Part shown: one piece after another, positions 54,755-63,285 of the stretch
Numbering within the stretch: position 1 is the stretch's first letter
Layout of the letters: the number at the start of each line of letters is the position of its first letter
Program-made: the position numbers and the translations under genes
Notes under the pieces: generated by a model
Told to the model about the DNA's origin: nothing
The model's database searches: none
Seen by the model: the letters and a program-made list of their open reading frames with translations, nothing else
Source: CAZXFH01 sp964640055
Lineage (GTDB): Bacteria > Fidelibacterota > UBA2242 > JAFGTP01
Length of the DNA: 64,000 nt
NCBI GenBank assembly: GCA_964640055.1
Contig: CAZXFH010000010.1
Coordinates: 19,870-83,869, forward strand
Direction of reading: 5' to 3'

Positions 54755-55463
54755 TCATCCCTTTGGATATATATTAGCGGTCAATAAACCCGTTGGCATT
54801 AGTTCTTACGATGTAGTTCGCAAGACCAAAGTAATTTTAAATTTTAAGAAAGTTGGCCATGGGGGAACGCTGGATCCCTTTGCCGAAGGGCTTTTGTTAA
54901 TCCTAATTGGTAGAGGAGCCACGCGCCGTATGAATCTCCTGCTCTCCCATTCGAAAAGTTACCGGGCCATCCTAAAATTAGGAGTGGCCACGGACACGGC
55001 TGACTGTACCGGAAAGACAACCAGAACGGCACCGGTACCGGAAATCAGTGAAAAGCAGCTCTGGGGGATAGAAAATAAATTTAGCGGGGAAATCAGTCAG
55101 ATCCCACCGCAATTTTCAGCAAAGAAAGTACAGGGAAAACCGGCTTATAGGCTGGCGAGGCAAGGCCAAAAAGTGACTTTGGACCCCATTCAGGTCACTT
55201 TAGAAAAGTTATCTCTGACGGTTATTAAACCGGATCTGATGCAAGTCAAAGTGACTTGTTCCAGCGGTACTTATATCCGCGTTTTAGGGGAGGATATCGC
55301 AAAAGAATTGGATACTGTCGGCCATTTACAAACGCTAGTGAGAACTCGCATCGGAGATTATCATTTGAACAATGCCGTACAGTTTGATAATTTAGCCATT
55401 GCCTTACAGTCAGTTAAAGAGCGGATGGCATTACATAGAGAAAAAGTGAACCTTAATGAATAG
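54747..55463 (+). CDS. truB: tRNA pseudouridine(55) synthase
   Basis: The 238-residue TruB protein has the catalytic-loop motif HGGTLDPFAEGLL with catalytic Asp43, the KSYRAILKLGVATDTAD strand region and GTYIRVLGEDIAKEL. It makes pseudouridine 55 in the T-arm of tRNAs. It is shorter than E. coli TruB (314 aa) and seems to lack the C-terminal PUA domain, as in several bacteria. It overlaps rbfA, and ribF follows 47 nt downstream. Confidence 0.95.
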   Translation: MNNHPFGYILAVNKPVGISSYDVVRKTKVILNFKKVGHGGTLDPFAEGLLLILIGRGATRRMNLLLSHSKSYRAILKLGVATDTADCTGKTTRTAPVPEISEKQLWGIENKFSGEISQIPPQFSAKKVQGKPAYRLARQGQKVTLDPIQVTLEKLSLTVIKPDLMQVKVTCSSGTYIRVLGEDIAKELDTVGHLQTLVRTRIGDYHLNNAVQFDNLAIALQSVKERMALHREKVNLNE

Positions 55464-55510
55464 GATTGAAATCAGGCAAGCGCATGTCGCTGGATAGTAT
55501 TGATTAGGTC

Positions 55511-56470
55511 ATGCAGGTATTTTTTGGTACAGATACTTTCCCGAAGCATTTTAAATGTTCAGTCGTAACTCTGGGTGTTTTTGACGGACTACACCGGGCC
55601 CATCAACATATTATTCAGCAGACGATCCGGCAAGCGCGGGCCAAGCAGACCCACTCCCTGATGGTTACCTTTGACCCCCATCCGCGCCTGGTATTAAACC
55701 AGGGTCGCGCCTATGAATTACCGATTCTCACCACGCCTAAAGAGAAAATGAGATTACTGGAAAAAACAGCGATTGACGGCGCTTTGTTCATAAGAACCGA
55801 TGCCGAGCTGCTGCAGATGGAGCCGCAGCAGTTTACCCGGGAAATATTGCTTAATTTAATTAATGTCCGCGGGGTAATTATCGGTTATGACTATCATTTC
55901 GGGAAAGATCGGGCCGGAGACCCGGGTTTTTTAAAGTCTCAGGGCAGACAACATGGTTTTGATCTACGGATAATACCGCCCTATAAGTTGGATGGAGAAT
56001 TAGTGAATTCTTCTACCATTCGTGAGTTATTGTTAAGGGGTAACGTAAAGCTCGCCCAGCAGATGTTGGGCAGGCCTTACAGTTTCAAGGGCTATGTGGT
56101 CAAAGGATCACGGCGGGGGAGTCAACTGGGTTTCCCGACCGCCAATTTAAAACGGGAGGCTACAGGCAAGCTGATACCCAAGGAAGGTGTCTATTTTACC
56201 CGGGTCAATCTGGGTGGAGTCCAGTATTACGGGATCTGTAATATTGGTACCCGTCCGACTTTTAATGGTGACCAACAGGAGATAGAGGTGCATATCTTGG
56301 ATTATGAACCCCAAAATTTGTATGAACAGGAAGTCGTAATAGAGTTTTTAGAATTTATGCGGCCGGAAAAGCGGTTTGATAATGCTGAGGAACTAAAACG
56401 GCAATTGCAAAAAGATCGTAAGTCAGCTGTAAAAAAAGTAAACCATTATAAGAAATCAAATGGAGGATAA
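55511..56470 (+). CDS. ribF: Bifunctional riboflavin kinase/FMN adenylyltransferase
   Basis: The 319-residue protein has the FAD synthetase nucleotidyltransferase domain (VVTLGVFDGLHRAHQHII, the T/HxGH-like site, and IGYDYHFGKDRAGD, then SSTIRELLLRGNV) and the C-terminal riboflavin kinase domain (YVVKGSRRGSQLGFPTANL). It makes FMN and FAD from riboflavin. The order truB-ribF-rpsO is conserved in many bacteria. Length is normal. Confidence 0.95.
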   Translation: MQVFFGTDTFPKHFKCSVVTLGVFDGLHRAHQHIIQQTIRQARAKQTHSLMVTFDPHPRLVLNQGRAYELPILTTPKEKMRLLEKTAIDGALFIRTDAELLQMEPQQFTREILLNLINVRGVIIGYDYHFGKDRAGDPGFLKSQGRQHGFDLRIIPPYKLDGELVNSSTIRELLLRGNVKLAQQMLGRPYSFKGYVVKGSRRGSQLGFPTANLKREATGKLIPKEGVYFTRVNLGGVQYYGICNIGTRPTFNGDQQEIEVHILDYEPQNLYEQEVVIEFLEFMRPEKRFDNAEELKRQLQKDRKSAVKKVNHYKKSNGG

Positions 56471-56476
56471 TAAGGA

Positions 56477-56746
56477 ATGTCAATCACAAATGAAAAGAAA
56501 AAAGAGTTGATTGCGCAGTTCGGAAAGGATGCCAAGAATACCGGCAGTATAGAAGCCCAGGTGGCGATTTTGACCGAGCGCATTAAGAGCCTGACACGCC
56601 ACTTTGAAAAGCATCCCAAAGACCACAATTCTCGACGCGGACTGTTGAAGCTCGTGGGTAAAAGAAAAGAATTGCTCAAATATTTGCGAAAAAGAGATGA
56701 TGAGGCTTATAAAAACCTCATTGCACAATTAGGATTAAGAAAATAA
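56477..56746 (+). CDS. rpsO: 30S ribosomal protein S15
   Basis: The 89-residue protein has exactly the S15 length and its motifs GKDAKNTGSIEAQVAILTER, the HPKDHNSRRGLLKLVGKRKELLKYL block and the LIAQLGLRK end. It binds the 16S central domain. It begins 6 nt after ribF and is followed by pnp 16 nt later; the rpsO-pnp linkage is near universal, and the two are often co-regulated by processing of the intergenic RNA, though no RNase III-type hairpin is obvious here. Confidence 0.97.
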   Translation: MSITNEKKKELIAQFGKDAKNTGSIEAQVAILTERIKSLTRHFEKHPKDHNSRRGLLKLVGKRKELLKYLRKRDDEAYKNLIAQLGLRK

Positions 56747-56762
56747 TTGAAAGGTGACATAA

Positions 56763-58937
56763 TTGATTAAGAAACAAATGACCCTTGGGGGTCGCGAATT
56801 ATCTATTGAAACCGGAAGAATGGCTAAACAGGCTTCCGGATCTGTGGTGGTCCGCTATGGCGATGCCATGGTACTGGTGACTGCTACGGCAAGATTTATG
56901 GAAGAAGCGAAACAAAGTTTTTTTCCTTTACAAGTTGAATATCGTGAAAAAACCTATGCCGCCGGTAAGATTCCGGGTGGCTTTTTTAAACGGGAAGGGC
57001 GACCGTCGGAAAAGGAAATACTGGCATCCCGTCTGATTGACCGGCCTATCCGCCCGCTGTTTAAAGAGGGCTTTTTCTCTGAAACCCAGATCATTGCCAA
57101 TTTAATTTCCAGTGATCAAATCAATCCCGGCGATGTACTGGGAATTACCGGTGCCTCTGCTGCCCTGTGTATTTCACAGATTCCATTTCTGGGACCGATT
57201 GCCGGCGTGCGCGTTGGTTATCTAAAAGGTGAGTTTATTATCAATCCAACTATCTCCCAAATTGAAAACCTGGATCTGGAAATAATTGTTGCCGGGAATG
57301 AAGATTCTGTGCTAATGGTCGAGGGAGAAGCCAGGGAGGTTTCCGAAGATGTACTGGTGGACGCTATTAAATTTGGTCATGAAGCCATTACTCAATTGGT
57401 GGATTTTCAAAAAGAATTGATTGCGGAACTAAATCCTGCCAAAGTTGAAGTACAACCCGATGAGATTACGCCTGAACTCAAAAAGAAGGTGACCGAAAAA
57501 ACCGAGCCACACCTAAATGAATGGTGGCAATTAGGCACACAATCAAAAGGAGCCCGGGGGATAGCGATTGCCAAATTTGTAAAGAATTTATCGGCTGAAC
57601 TTGAGGAAGAGTATCCGGAACAAGAGGGGACGATTTCCGAAATTATCGATGACTTGGTTAAGGCTGACATGCGGCGCCATATTACCGCGGAACAAAAGCG
57701 ACTGGACGGTCGCGGTATGACGGACATTCGTCCCATATCCTGTGAAGTGGGCGTCCTGCCTAAAGCCCACGGTTCTGCTTTATTTACACGGGGAGAGACC
57801 CAAAGTCTGGCCTCAACTACACTCGGCACCAAGATTGATGAACAGATTATTGATGAAGTGGAGAGTGAAGAGTTTAAGAAGCGCTTTACTCTGCACTATA
57901 ACTTTCCACCCTTCAGCGTTGGAGAAGTACGCTGGATGCGTGGTCCGGGCCGGCGTGAGATCGGACATGGTAACTTGGCAGAACGGTCCTTAAAATTACA
58001 AGCACCTTCCGAAGCAGAATTTCCTTATACGATCAGAATTGTCTCGGATATTCTGGAATCCAATGGATCTTCCTCTATGGCTTCGGTCTGTGCGGGTTCT
58101 TTGGCATTGATGGACGCCGGTGTTCCGGTCCAGAAAACAGTGGCCGGGATCGCCATGGGCCTGATTAAAGAGGGGGATGAAAGTTATATTCTGTCCGATA
58201 TCCTGGGAACGGAAGATCATTACGGCGATATGGATTTCAAAGTGGCCGGTACCCGTGACGGGATCACTGCCATTCAGATGGATCTAAAGGTGAAGGGTAT
58301 TTCTCTGCAGCTGATGCGTAAAGCTTTGGAACAGGCTAGAGAAGGACGAATCAATATTGTAGACATCATGGAAGAGACCCTGAAAGAGTCGCGCCCCGAA
58401 ATAGCACCCCATGCACCCAAGATCCTGACCATGCAGATCGAAGAGGGCTCGATTGGTGATATCATCGGTCCCGGTGGCAAGACCATTCGCGAGATTCAGG
58501 AAACTAGCGGGGCGACCGTGGAAATCGATGATGACGGACGGGCCTTTATATCAGCCCCCAATACCGAAGCCGCTATGCAGGCCAAAGAAATGATTGATCG
58601 ATTGCTGGTCAAACCGGAAGAAGGAGAGATCTACCGCGATTGTCAGGTGAAGCGGCTGGAATCCTATGGCGCTTTTGTGGAATTTTTACCCAAAACTGAG
58701 GGCTTGTTGCATATTTCCGAGATCGAGTGGAAACGTACCGCCGATATCAACGATGTGCTCAAGGTTGGTGACAAGGTAGATGTAAAGTTAAAGAAGATCG
58801 CTGGGCCGGGTCGTTTTGAGCTGTCGATCAGAGAGCTGCTGGATAAACCTGAGGGATACAAAGAGAGAAGACCCCGGTATGATAAAAAGAGATCTCATCA
58901 CTCAAATGACCGTCGCAACCGCGATCGTAATCAATAA
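56763..58937 (+). CDS. pnp: Polyribonucleotide nucleotidyltransferase (PNPase)
   Basis: The 724-residue protein has two RNase PH domains (KIPGGFFKREGRPSEKE and RGETQSLASTTLGT with DMDFKVAGTRDGITAIQMD), a KH domain (IGPGGKTIREIQETSGATV) and an S1 domain (GAFVEFLPKTEGLLHISEI), with a basic tail. It is the phosphorolytic 3' exonuclease of RNA turnover. The start is TTG 56763 (MIKKQMTLGG) with AAAGGTG upstream. Length is typical. Confidence 0.97.
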   Translation: MIKKQMTLGGRELSIETGRMAKQASGSVVVRYGDAMVLVTATARFMEEAKQSFFPLQVEYREKTYAAGKIPGGFFKREGRPSEKEILASRLIDRPIRPLFKEGFFSETQIIANLISSDQINPGDVLGITGASAALCISQIPFLGPIAGVRVGYLKGEFIINPTISQIENLDLEIIVAGNEDSVLMVEGEAREVSEDVLVDAIKFGHEAITQLVDFQKELIAELNPAKVEVQPDEITPELKKKVTEKTEPHLNEWWQLGTQSKGARGIAIAKFVKNLSAELEEEYPEQEGTISEIIDDLVKADMRRHITAEQKRLDGRGMTDIRPISCEVGVLPKAHGSALFTRGETQSLASTTLGTKIDEQIIDEVESEEFKKRFTLHYNFPPFSVGEVRWMRGPGRREIGHGNLAERSLKLQAPSEAEFPYTIRIVSDILESNGSSSMASVCAGSLALMDAGVPVQKTVAGIAMGLIKEGDESYILSDILGTEDHYGDMDFKVAGTRDGITAIQMDLKVKGISLQLMRKALEQAREGRINIVDIMEETLKESRPEIAPHAPKILTMQIEEGSIGDIIGPGGKTIREIQETSGATVEIDDDGRAFISAPNTEAAMQAKEMIDRLLVKPEEGEIYRDCQVKRLESYGAFVEFLPKTEGLLHISEIEWKRTADINDVLKVGDKVDVKLKKIAGPGRFELSIRELLDKPEGYKERRPRYDKKRSHHSNDRRNRDRNQ

Positions 58938-59019
58938 AATCTCTGGCCGGCTTTGACAGCTTCTTTACCTGCGCAAGCAGGTGGTCATTTACACGCCTAC
59001 TAAAGGACTCGTACCGCTG

Positions 59020-60273
59020 ATGAGTGCTAAAGTGTTTCAAGAGACCCAAATGCAAAACGGAATCCAAGTGGTATCCGAATATATTGATTCGGTATATTCG
59101 GTGGCCCTTGGGGTCTGCATTGCAGCCGGTTCCATTAATGAAACCGAACAGACCAATGGTATAGCGCACATGTTTGAACACATGGCCTTTAAGCGGACGG
59201 CCCACCGGAATGCCTTTCAGATCGCCCATGAGATTGAATCCCTGGGAGGTATGGTCAATGCCACTACCGGGAAGAATTTTACCTGCTATTACACACGTTT
59301 AATGAGTGAACATGTGGGTAAGGGCGTGGAAGTGTTGGCGGACATCGTTCAGAATACAAAGATCGATCCGGTGGAATTCGAAAGAGAAAAGAATGTTGTT
59401 ATCGAGGAGATCAAAAATGTAGAGGATACTCCTTCGGATATCATACATGATTATCTGAGCGAGCAGCTTTTCCCGCAGCACCCGCTGGGACGCTCCATCC
59501 AGGGGACCATTGACAGTATCCGCAACCTGACGATCAAACAGGTCTATGATTTTGTACACCAGAATTATACCACTGACCGCATATTTATCGTAGCAGCCGG
59601 CCGGATCCGGCATACCGAGCTGATGGATCTGGTTACCCGTTTTTTCGATCAGCGTAATATATCCCAACAGAGCATGGAGATACCTTCGATTCCCAATAAA
59701 ATTGTTCCCTGCAAAACCTATAACCGTAAAATTCAGCAGGCTCACCTGGTACTGGGCCGGCGTCTTTTTCCGCACAGTGACAAACGACGGTTTCATCTAT
59801 CACTTTTAAATGTTATTTTAAGTGGTGGGATGACTTCCAGATTATTCCAGAATATTCGTGAGAAATACGGGTTTGTGTACACTACCTTCAGCTTTGCCGA
59901 ATTTTATTTGAACAGTGGTATTTTCGGGCTTTACGGTGCCACAGATCAGCGTACTCTGAAGCAAACCCGGAAACTGATCTATGAGGAGTTGAAAAAACTG
60001 GCCCGGCAGCATATCAATTCAGAAGAATTAAAAAAGGCCAAACAGCAATTCAAAGGCGCCGCCACGCTGGGACTGGAGAGTATGCAGGCCCGCATGAACA
60101 GGCTGGCCAGGCTGAAAATTCTGGAAAAAAGACTGATGACCATCGATGAACTACTGGAGATAATCGATAGTATTACCGCCCGGGATTTGATCCATTTAGC
60201 CGACTATCTCTATGATCCGCAGGCTTTTGCTGAAACCAATATTATCCCGCAGTCTCCGTCAGAGGTAATATAA
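59020..60273 (+). CDS. M16-family zinc peptidase
   Basis: ATG 59020 (MSAKVFQETQMQNG) fits the family start better than GTG 58981. The ~417-residue, single-pair protein has the inverted zinc motif His-Met-Phe-Glu-His (His50, Glu53, His54) and the distal Glu in VVIEEIKNVED. M16 members of this size usually form dimers and degrade small peptides. Position immediately after pnp matches the ymxG/mlpA neighbourhood of Gram-positive genomes, so this is probably the processing-peptidase-like family member of that cluster. The substrate is unknown. Confidence 0.9.
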   Translation: MSAKVFQETQMQNGIQVVSEYIDSVYSVALGVCIAAGSINETEQTNGIAHMFEHMAFKRTAHRNAFQIAHEIESLGGMVNATTGKNFTCYYTRLMSEHVGKGVEVLADIVQNTKIDPVEFEREKNVVIEEIKNVEDTPSDIIHDYLSEQLFPQHPLGRSIQGTIDSIRNLTIKQVYDFVHQNYTTDRIFIVAAGRIRHTELMDLVTRFFDQRNISQQSMEIPSIPNKIVPCKTYNRKIQQAHLVLGRRLFPHSDKRRFHLSLLNVILSGGMTSRLFQNIREKYGFVYTTFSFAEFYLNSGIFGLYGATDQRTLKQTRKLIYEELKKLARQHINSEELKKAKQQFKGAATLGLESMQARMNRLARLKILEKRLMTIDELLEIIDSITARDLIHLADYLYDPQAFAETNIIPQSPSEVI

Positions 60274-60304
60274 GTATATCAATTTATAAAAAGGGAGACC
60301 TATC

Positions 60305-61555
60305 ATGGGCAAAATCAAACCCGCCGAACGTACCCAACAGGTAACCTACGCCATCCGGGATATTGTGGTCAAAGCCAAGCAATTGGAAGCCAAGGGCAGA
60401 ACCCTATTATATCTGAATATCGGTGATCCGCCGGTCTATGATTTCGAAACGCCGAAAAAACTACGCCAAGTCGTGGCGGATAAGATCCTGGCTTCGGATG
60501 TGGGAGGAGATACCAATGTTTCCACTTACTGTGATTCCATGGGCATTACTGCGGCTCGTACGGCTGTAGCCAAAGATGCTATGGAACGTAAAAAGATACC
60601 CCATATCACTCCCGATGATGTGGTTATCTCCAGCGGTGCCTCGGAAGCCATTACCCTGGCTATTGCCGCACTGATCGATCCGGGAGATAATATTATGACA
60701 CCTTCCCCGGGATATCCGCTTTACAGTGGCCAGATACCCGCCTATCATGGCCAATTGAATCCTTACTATTTGAACGAGGAAAAGGGCTGGCAAATTGACT
60801 TTGAAGAGCTGGATAAACGGGTTAATGAGCGTACCAAAGCGATTGTAGTGATCAATCCCAACAATCCGACCGGCGCCAATTATAATGAGGAGAGCATCCG
60901 TAATATTCTGAAATTCGCCCGCAAGCATAACCTGGTGGTCTTTGCCGATGAGATTTATGATAAACTACTCTTTGACGGACAGATTCATATTTCGATCGCA
61001 TCACTGGCCAAAGAGGTACCCGTGATTACCTTTGGCGGATTGAGTAAAAATTATATTATGCCCGGCTGGCGGGTTGGGTGGGCGATCTTTCACGATCCGC
61101 AGAAAGAGATGGAAGATTACCGGGAAGCGATCAATAAACTCCTGCGCGCCCGGCTGTGTGCGCCCCACCCGCAGCAATATATGATCGCCCCGGCGCTGCA
61201 GGGCAAGGATGAACACTTACAAAATGTAATGGAACGCCTAAATGTGCGGCGCAATATTACCTATCAAAGACTGAATAATATTCCCGGTATTTCATGCGTC
61301 AAACCGGGTGGTGCTTTTTATGCCTTTCCGCGGATCCAATTACCCGAGAATGTTGACGATGAAGCCTATGTGATCAAACTGCTGGAGGAAACCGGCGTCC
61401 TGGTGGTCTTTGGTAAAGGATTCGGCGAAAAACCGGGCACCCACCATTTCCGGATTGTTTTTCTACCTGATGAGACCATACTAGAGGAAGCTTATACCCT
61501 TATCGAAGAGTTTACGGCTAAATTTTATCAGCAGCATGGCTTTGTTCCCCAATAA
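60305..61555 (+). CDS. Class I/II PLP aminotransferase (AlaA/AspC-like)
   Basis: The 416-residue fold type I enzyme has SSGASEAITLAIAAL, the VINPNNPTGANY aspartate-type motif, FADEIYDKLL, PLP-binding Lys248 in GGLSKNYIMPGWRVGW and FRIVFLP near the end. It transfers amino groups between amino and keto acids, most likely alanine or aspartate with 2-oxoglutarate. Sequence alone does not separate the two. It starts 31 nt after the M16 peptidase with a GGGAGA Shine-Dalgarno. Confidence 0.9.
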   Translation: MGKIKPAERTQQVTYAIRDIVVKAKQLEAKGRTLLYLNIGDPPVYDFETPKKLRQVVADKILASDVGGDTNVSTYCDSMGITAARTAVAKDAMERKKIPHITPDDVVISSGASEAITLAIAALIDPGDNIMTPSPGYPLYSGQIPAYHGQLNPYYLNEEKGWQIDFEELDKRVNERTKAIVVINPNNPTGANYNEESIRNILKFARKHNLVVFADEIYDKLLFDGQIHISIASLAKEVPVITFGGLSKNYIMPGWRVGWAIFHDPQKEMEDYREAINKLLRARLCAPHPQQYMIAPALQGKDEHLQNVMERLNVRRNITYQRLNNIPGISCVKPGGAFYAFPRIQLPENVDDEAYVIKLLEETGVLVVFGKGFGEKPGTHHFRIVFLPDETILEEAYTLIEEFTAKFYQQHGFVPQ

Positions 61556-61590
61556 AATTCAATAAGGGTAGCGCTATCAGAAAATCACCT

Positions 61591-62358
61591 TTGACCAGAA
61601 ACCAGGTTCTGGTCTATCACAAAATCGACAATAAGCCGGAACTGGGCTTATCAGTCATTCCACCCCGTAAATTTCGGCGGCAAATTGAATTCTTACTTAC
61701 AAAAGGGTACCGGTTTTATACCCTGAGTGATTTGCAGCGCCAATCCGATCCCCATAATAAAATAGCCATCACTTTTGATGACGGCTATCAGGATGTCTAC
61801 CAAAATGCTTTCCCGATTCTAAAGGAGTATCAGATTCCGGCGACGGTGTTTGTGATCAGCAGCTATCTGGGCAAGGAAAATCGCTGGGACACGAATTTGG
61901 GAATTCTGCGCTTTCAACATCTGGACTGCAAAGAATTACAGCACTTGCTGACCGCCGGCTGGGAAATCGGTTCCCATGGGCTGGATCACCATTGTCTGCT
62001 GGGCCATACGGCCGCGGCCGTCCGACAGCAGCTGGCAGCATCGAAAAGAATTCTGGAACATACGTTAGCGTGTGAGATCAATTATTTTGCGGCGCCTTTC
62101 GGGCGTATCAATCCGCGTATTACCCAAATTGCGCGTCAGGTGGGGTACCGGGGCATCTGCGGTTTTTACCCCTGGACCTATTACCAGCACCGACAGAATC
62201 ATTATCAGATACCGCGGCTGGCCGTTTACTATTTTGATTCCTTAAAGGCTCTGGAGCATAAGCTGGCTCCTGACCGGCGCCTGGTAGTGGAAATCCTGAA
62301 GCAGCAGATCATCAGCTTATGTGCCAATGGTACCATTCTGGTGAATGCCCTGCGTTAA
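61591..62358 (+). CDS. Polysaccharide deacetylase (NodB-type)
   Basis: The 255-residue protein has the NodB homology motifs: ITFDDGYQDVY (Asp63, Asp64), SHGLDHHCL (His129 and His133, the metal pair) and FAAPFGRINPRI. It probably removes acetyl or formyl groups from a glycan such as peptidoglycan or exopolysaccharide. The only usable start is TTG 61591; no N-terminal signal peptide is visible, so export is unclear. It follows the aminotransferase by 35 nt and may share its transcript. Confidence 0.87.
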   Translation: MTRNQVLVYHKIDNKPELGLSVIPPRKFRRQIEFLLTKGYRFYTLSDLQRQSDPHNKIAITFDDGYQDVYQNAFPILKEYQIPATVFVISSYLGKENRWDTNLGILRFQHLDCKELQHLLTAGWEIGSHGLDHHCLLGHTAAAVRQQLAASKRILEHTLACEINYFAAPFGRINPRITQIARQVGYRGICGFYPWTYYQHRQNHYQIPRLAVYYFDSLKALEHKLAPDRRLVVEILKQQIISLCANGTILVNALR

Positions 62359-62370
62359 CCAAAAATTTAC

Positions 62371-62399
62371 TTGACTTCACAGGAAGTTTGCATTATACT
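62371..62399 (+). promoter_or_regulatory. Strong sigma70-like promoter of the MerR gene
   Basis: TTGACT (62371-62376), 17 nt, TATACT (62394-62399): a textbook sigma70 spacing and near-consensus boxes, about 40 nt before the merR-type ATG. A MerR protein could bind between the boxes, but the spacer is 17 nt rather than the 19-20 nt of MerR-activated promoters. Confidence 0.75.
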
Positions 62400-62437
62400 T
62401 TTAAAGTAATAGTTTAAGTGATTTACGGATTAGTCTG

Positions 62438-62830
62438 ATGGTGAACAGAAATATAAAGAAACTCTACTACTCAATTGGCGAGGTCAGCAATATCGTAGGG
62501 GTGAAGCAATATGTCTTGCGCTACTGGGAATCCGAGTTCTCCGCTCTGTCACCCTCTAAGAACCGGGCCGGCAATCGCGTTTACCGGGAAAAGGATATTT
62601 TGCTGATCAAATTCATTAAGCACCTGCTTTACGAGAAGAAGTTCACCATCGAAGGGGCCAAACAGAAATTAAAAGAAGTGACCCCGGAGGATATCCAGCA
62701 TTTTGCCCGGGAAGGCGAATTAAAGCCTGAAAGTGGCAGTTCCGCGGATAGTGAAAAATATATCCATATTATCAGGGATATTAAAACCGGCCTGCAGGAA
62801 ATGCTGGAACTGCTCAATAACTGGGAATAA
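62438..62830 (+). CDS. MerR-family transcriptional regulator
   Basis: The 130-residue protein has the MerR winged helix: YYSIGEVSNIVGVKQYVLRYWE (recognition helix), NRAGNRVYREKDILLIKFI wing and a YEKKFTIEGAKQKLKE helix. Its C-terminal part (KYIHIIRDIKTGLQEMLELLN) looks like a short dimerisation coil without metal-binding cysteines, so the ligand is unknown. It is preceded by a strong promoter and followed by non-coding DNA, so it may act on its own promoter. Such regulators are common near translation genes in many bacteria. Confidence 0.9.
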   Translation: MVNRNIKKLYYSIGEVSNIVGVKQYVLRYWESEFSALSPSKNRAGNRVYREKDILLIKFIKHLLYEKKFTIEGAKQKLKEVTPEDIQHFAREGELKPESGSSADSEKYIHIIRDIKTGLQEMLELLNNWE

Positions 62831-63016
62831 CACCCCGTATAATTTTCTTAAAAAATATAAATTAAATTGGGATTTTAGTAATCCGGATTAATTCCGTAGA
62901 TATTTAGGGGTATAGGGAAATAAGGGTATAAGGTAATGAGGTAATCGTTAAAAAGAGATGGAAAATATTATTAATAGATGAAATTATAGAGTGATATTCT
63001 TAGTGTCTTGGCCTGT

Positions 63017-63039
63017 CCCGATAGGGTTAGCGTATCGGG
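63017..63039. repeat. Hairpin CCCGATA-N9-TATCGGG, possible intergenic repeat
   Basis: A perfect 7-bp inverted repeat with a 9-nt spacer, without a T-tract, so not a terminator. It lies in about 290 nt of otherwise featureless DNA between the MerR gene and tRNA-Pro. It could be a copy of a dispersed intergenic repeat; this window gives no second copy. Confidence 0.4.
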
Positions 63040-63123
63040 GTGCCTTGGTGGTAACGCTTTCTTCCAGAAAAATTTATAGATTTATTGTCGGATAAACCCT
63101 AAATTCGGAGTGTTATTTCAAGT

Positions 63124-63201
63124 CGGAGCGTGGCGCAGTCCGGATAGCGCACTTGAATGGGGTTCAAGGGGTCCCCGGTTCAAATCCGGGCGCTCCGACC
63201 A
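63124..63201 (+). tRNA. tRNA-Pro (anticodon GGG)
   Basis: Cloverleaf: acceptor CGGAGCG/CGCTCCG, D-stem GCGC/GCGC, anticodon stem CTTGA/TCAAG with loop ATGGGGT giving anticodon GGG at 63159-63161, T-stem CCCGG/CCGGG, loop TTCAAAT, discriminator A and an encoded CCA (63199-63201). It reads CCC and CCU. It is followed directly by a terminator. Confidence 0.93.
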
Positions 63202-63206
63202 ATAAT

Positions 63207-63242
63207 AAACCCGTGAGGCTCAAGGTCTTGCGGGTTTTTTAT
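63207..63242 (+). terminator. Rho-independent terminator after tRNA-Pro
   Basis: AAACCCG (63207-63213) pairs with CGGGTTT (63231-63237) and the second arm continues into a run of T. The loop is 17 nt with a further small inner pairing. It fits the end of the tRNA-Pro transcript. Confidence 0.85.
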
Positions 63243-63285
63243 TAAAAATGAGATATTTGGATTTTAATTTACATGTCAGAATGGA

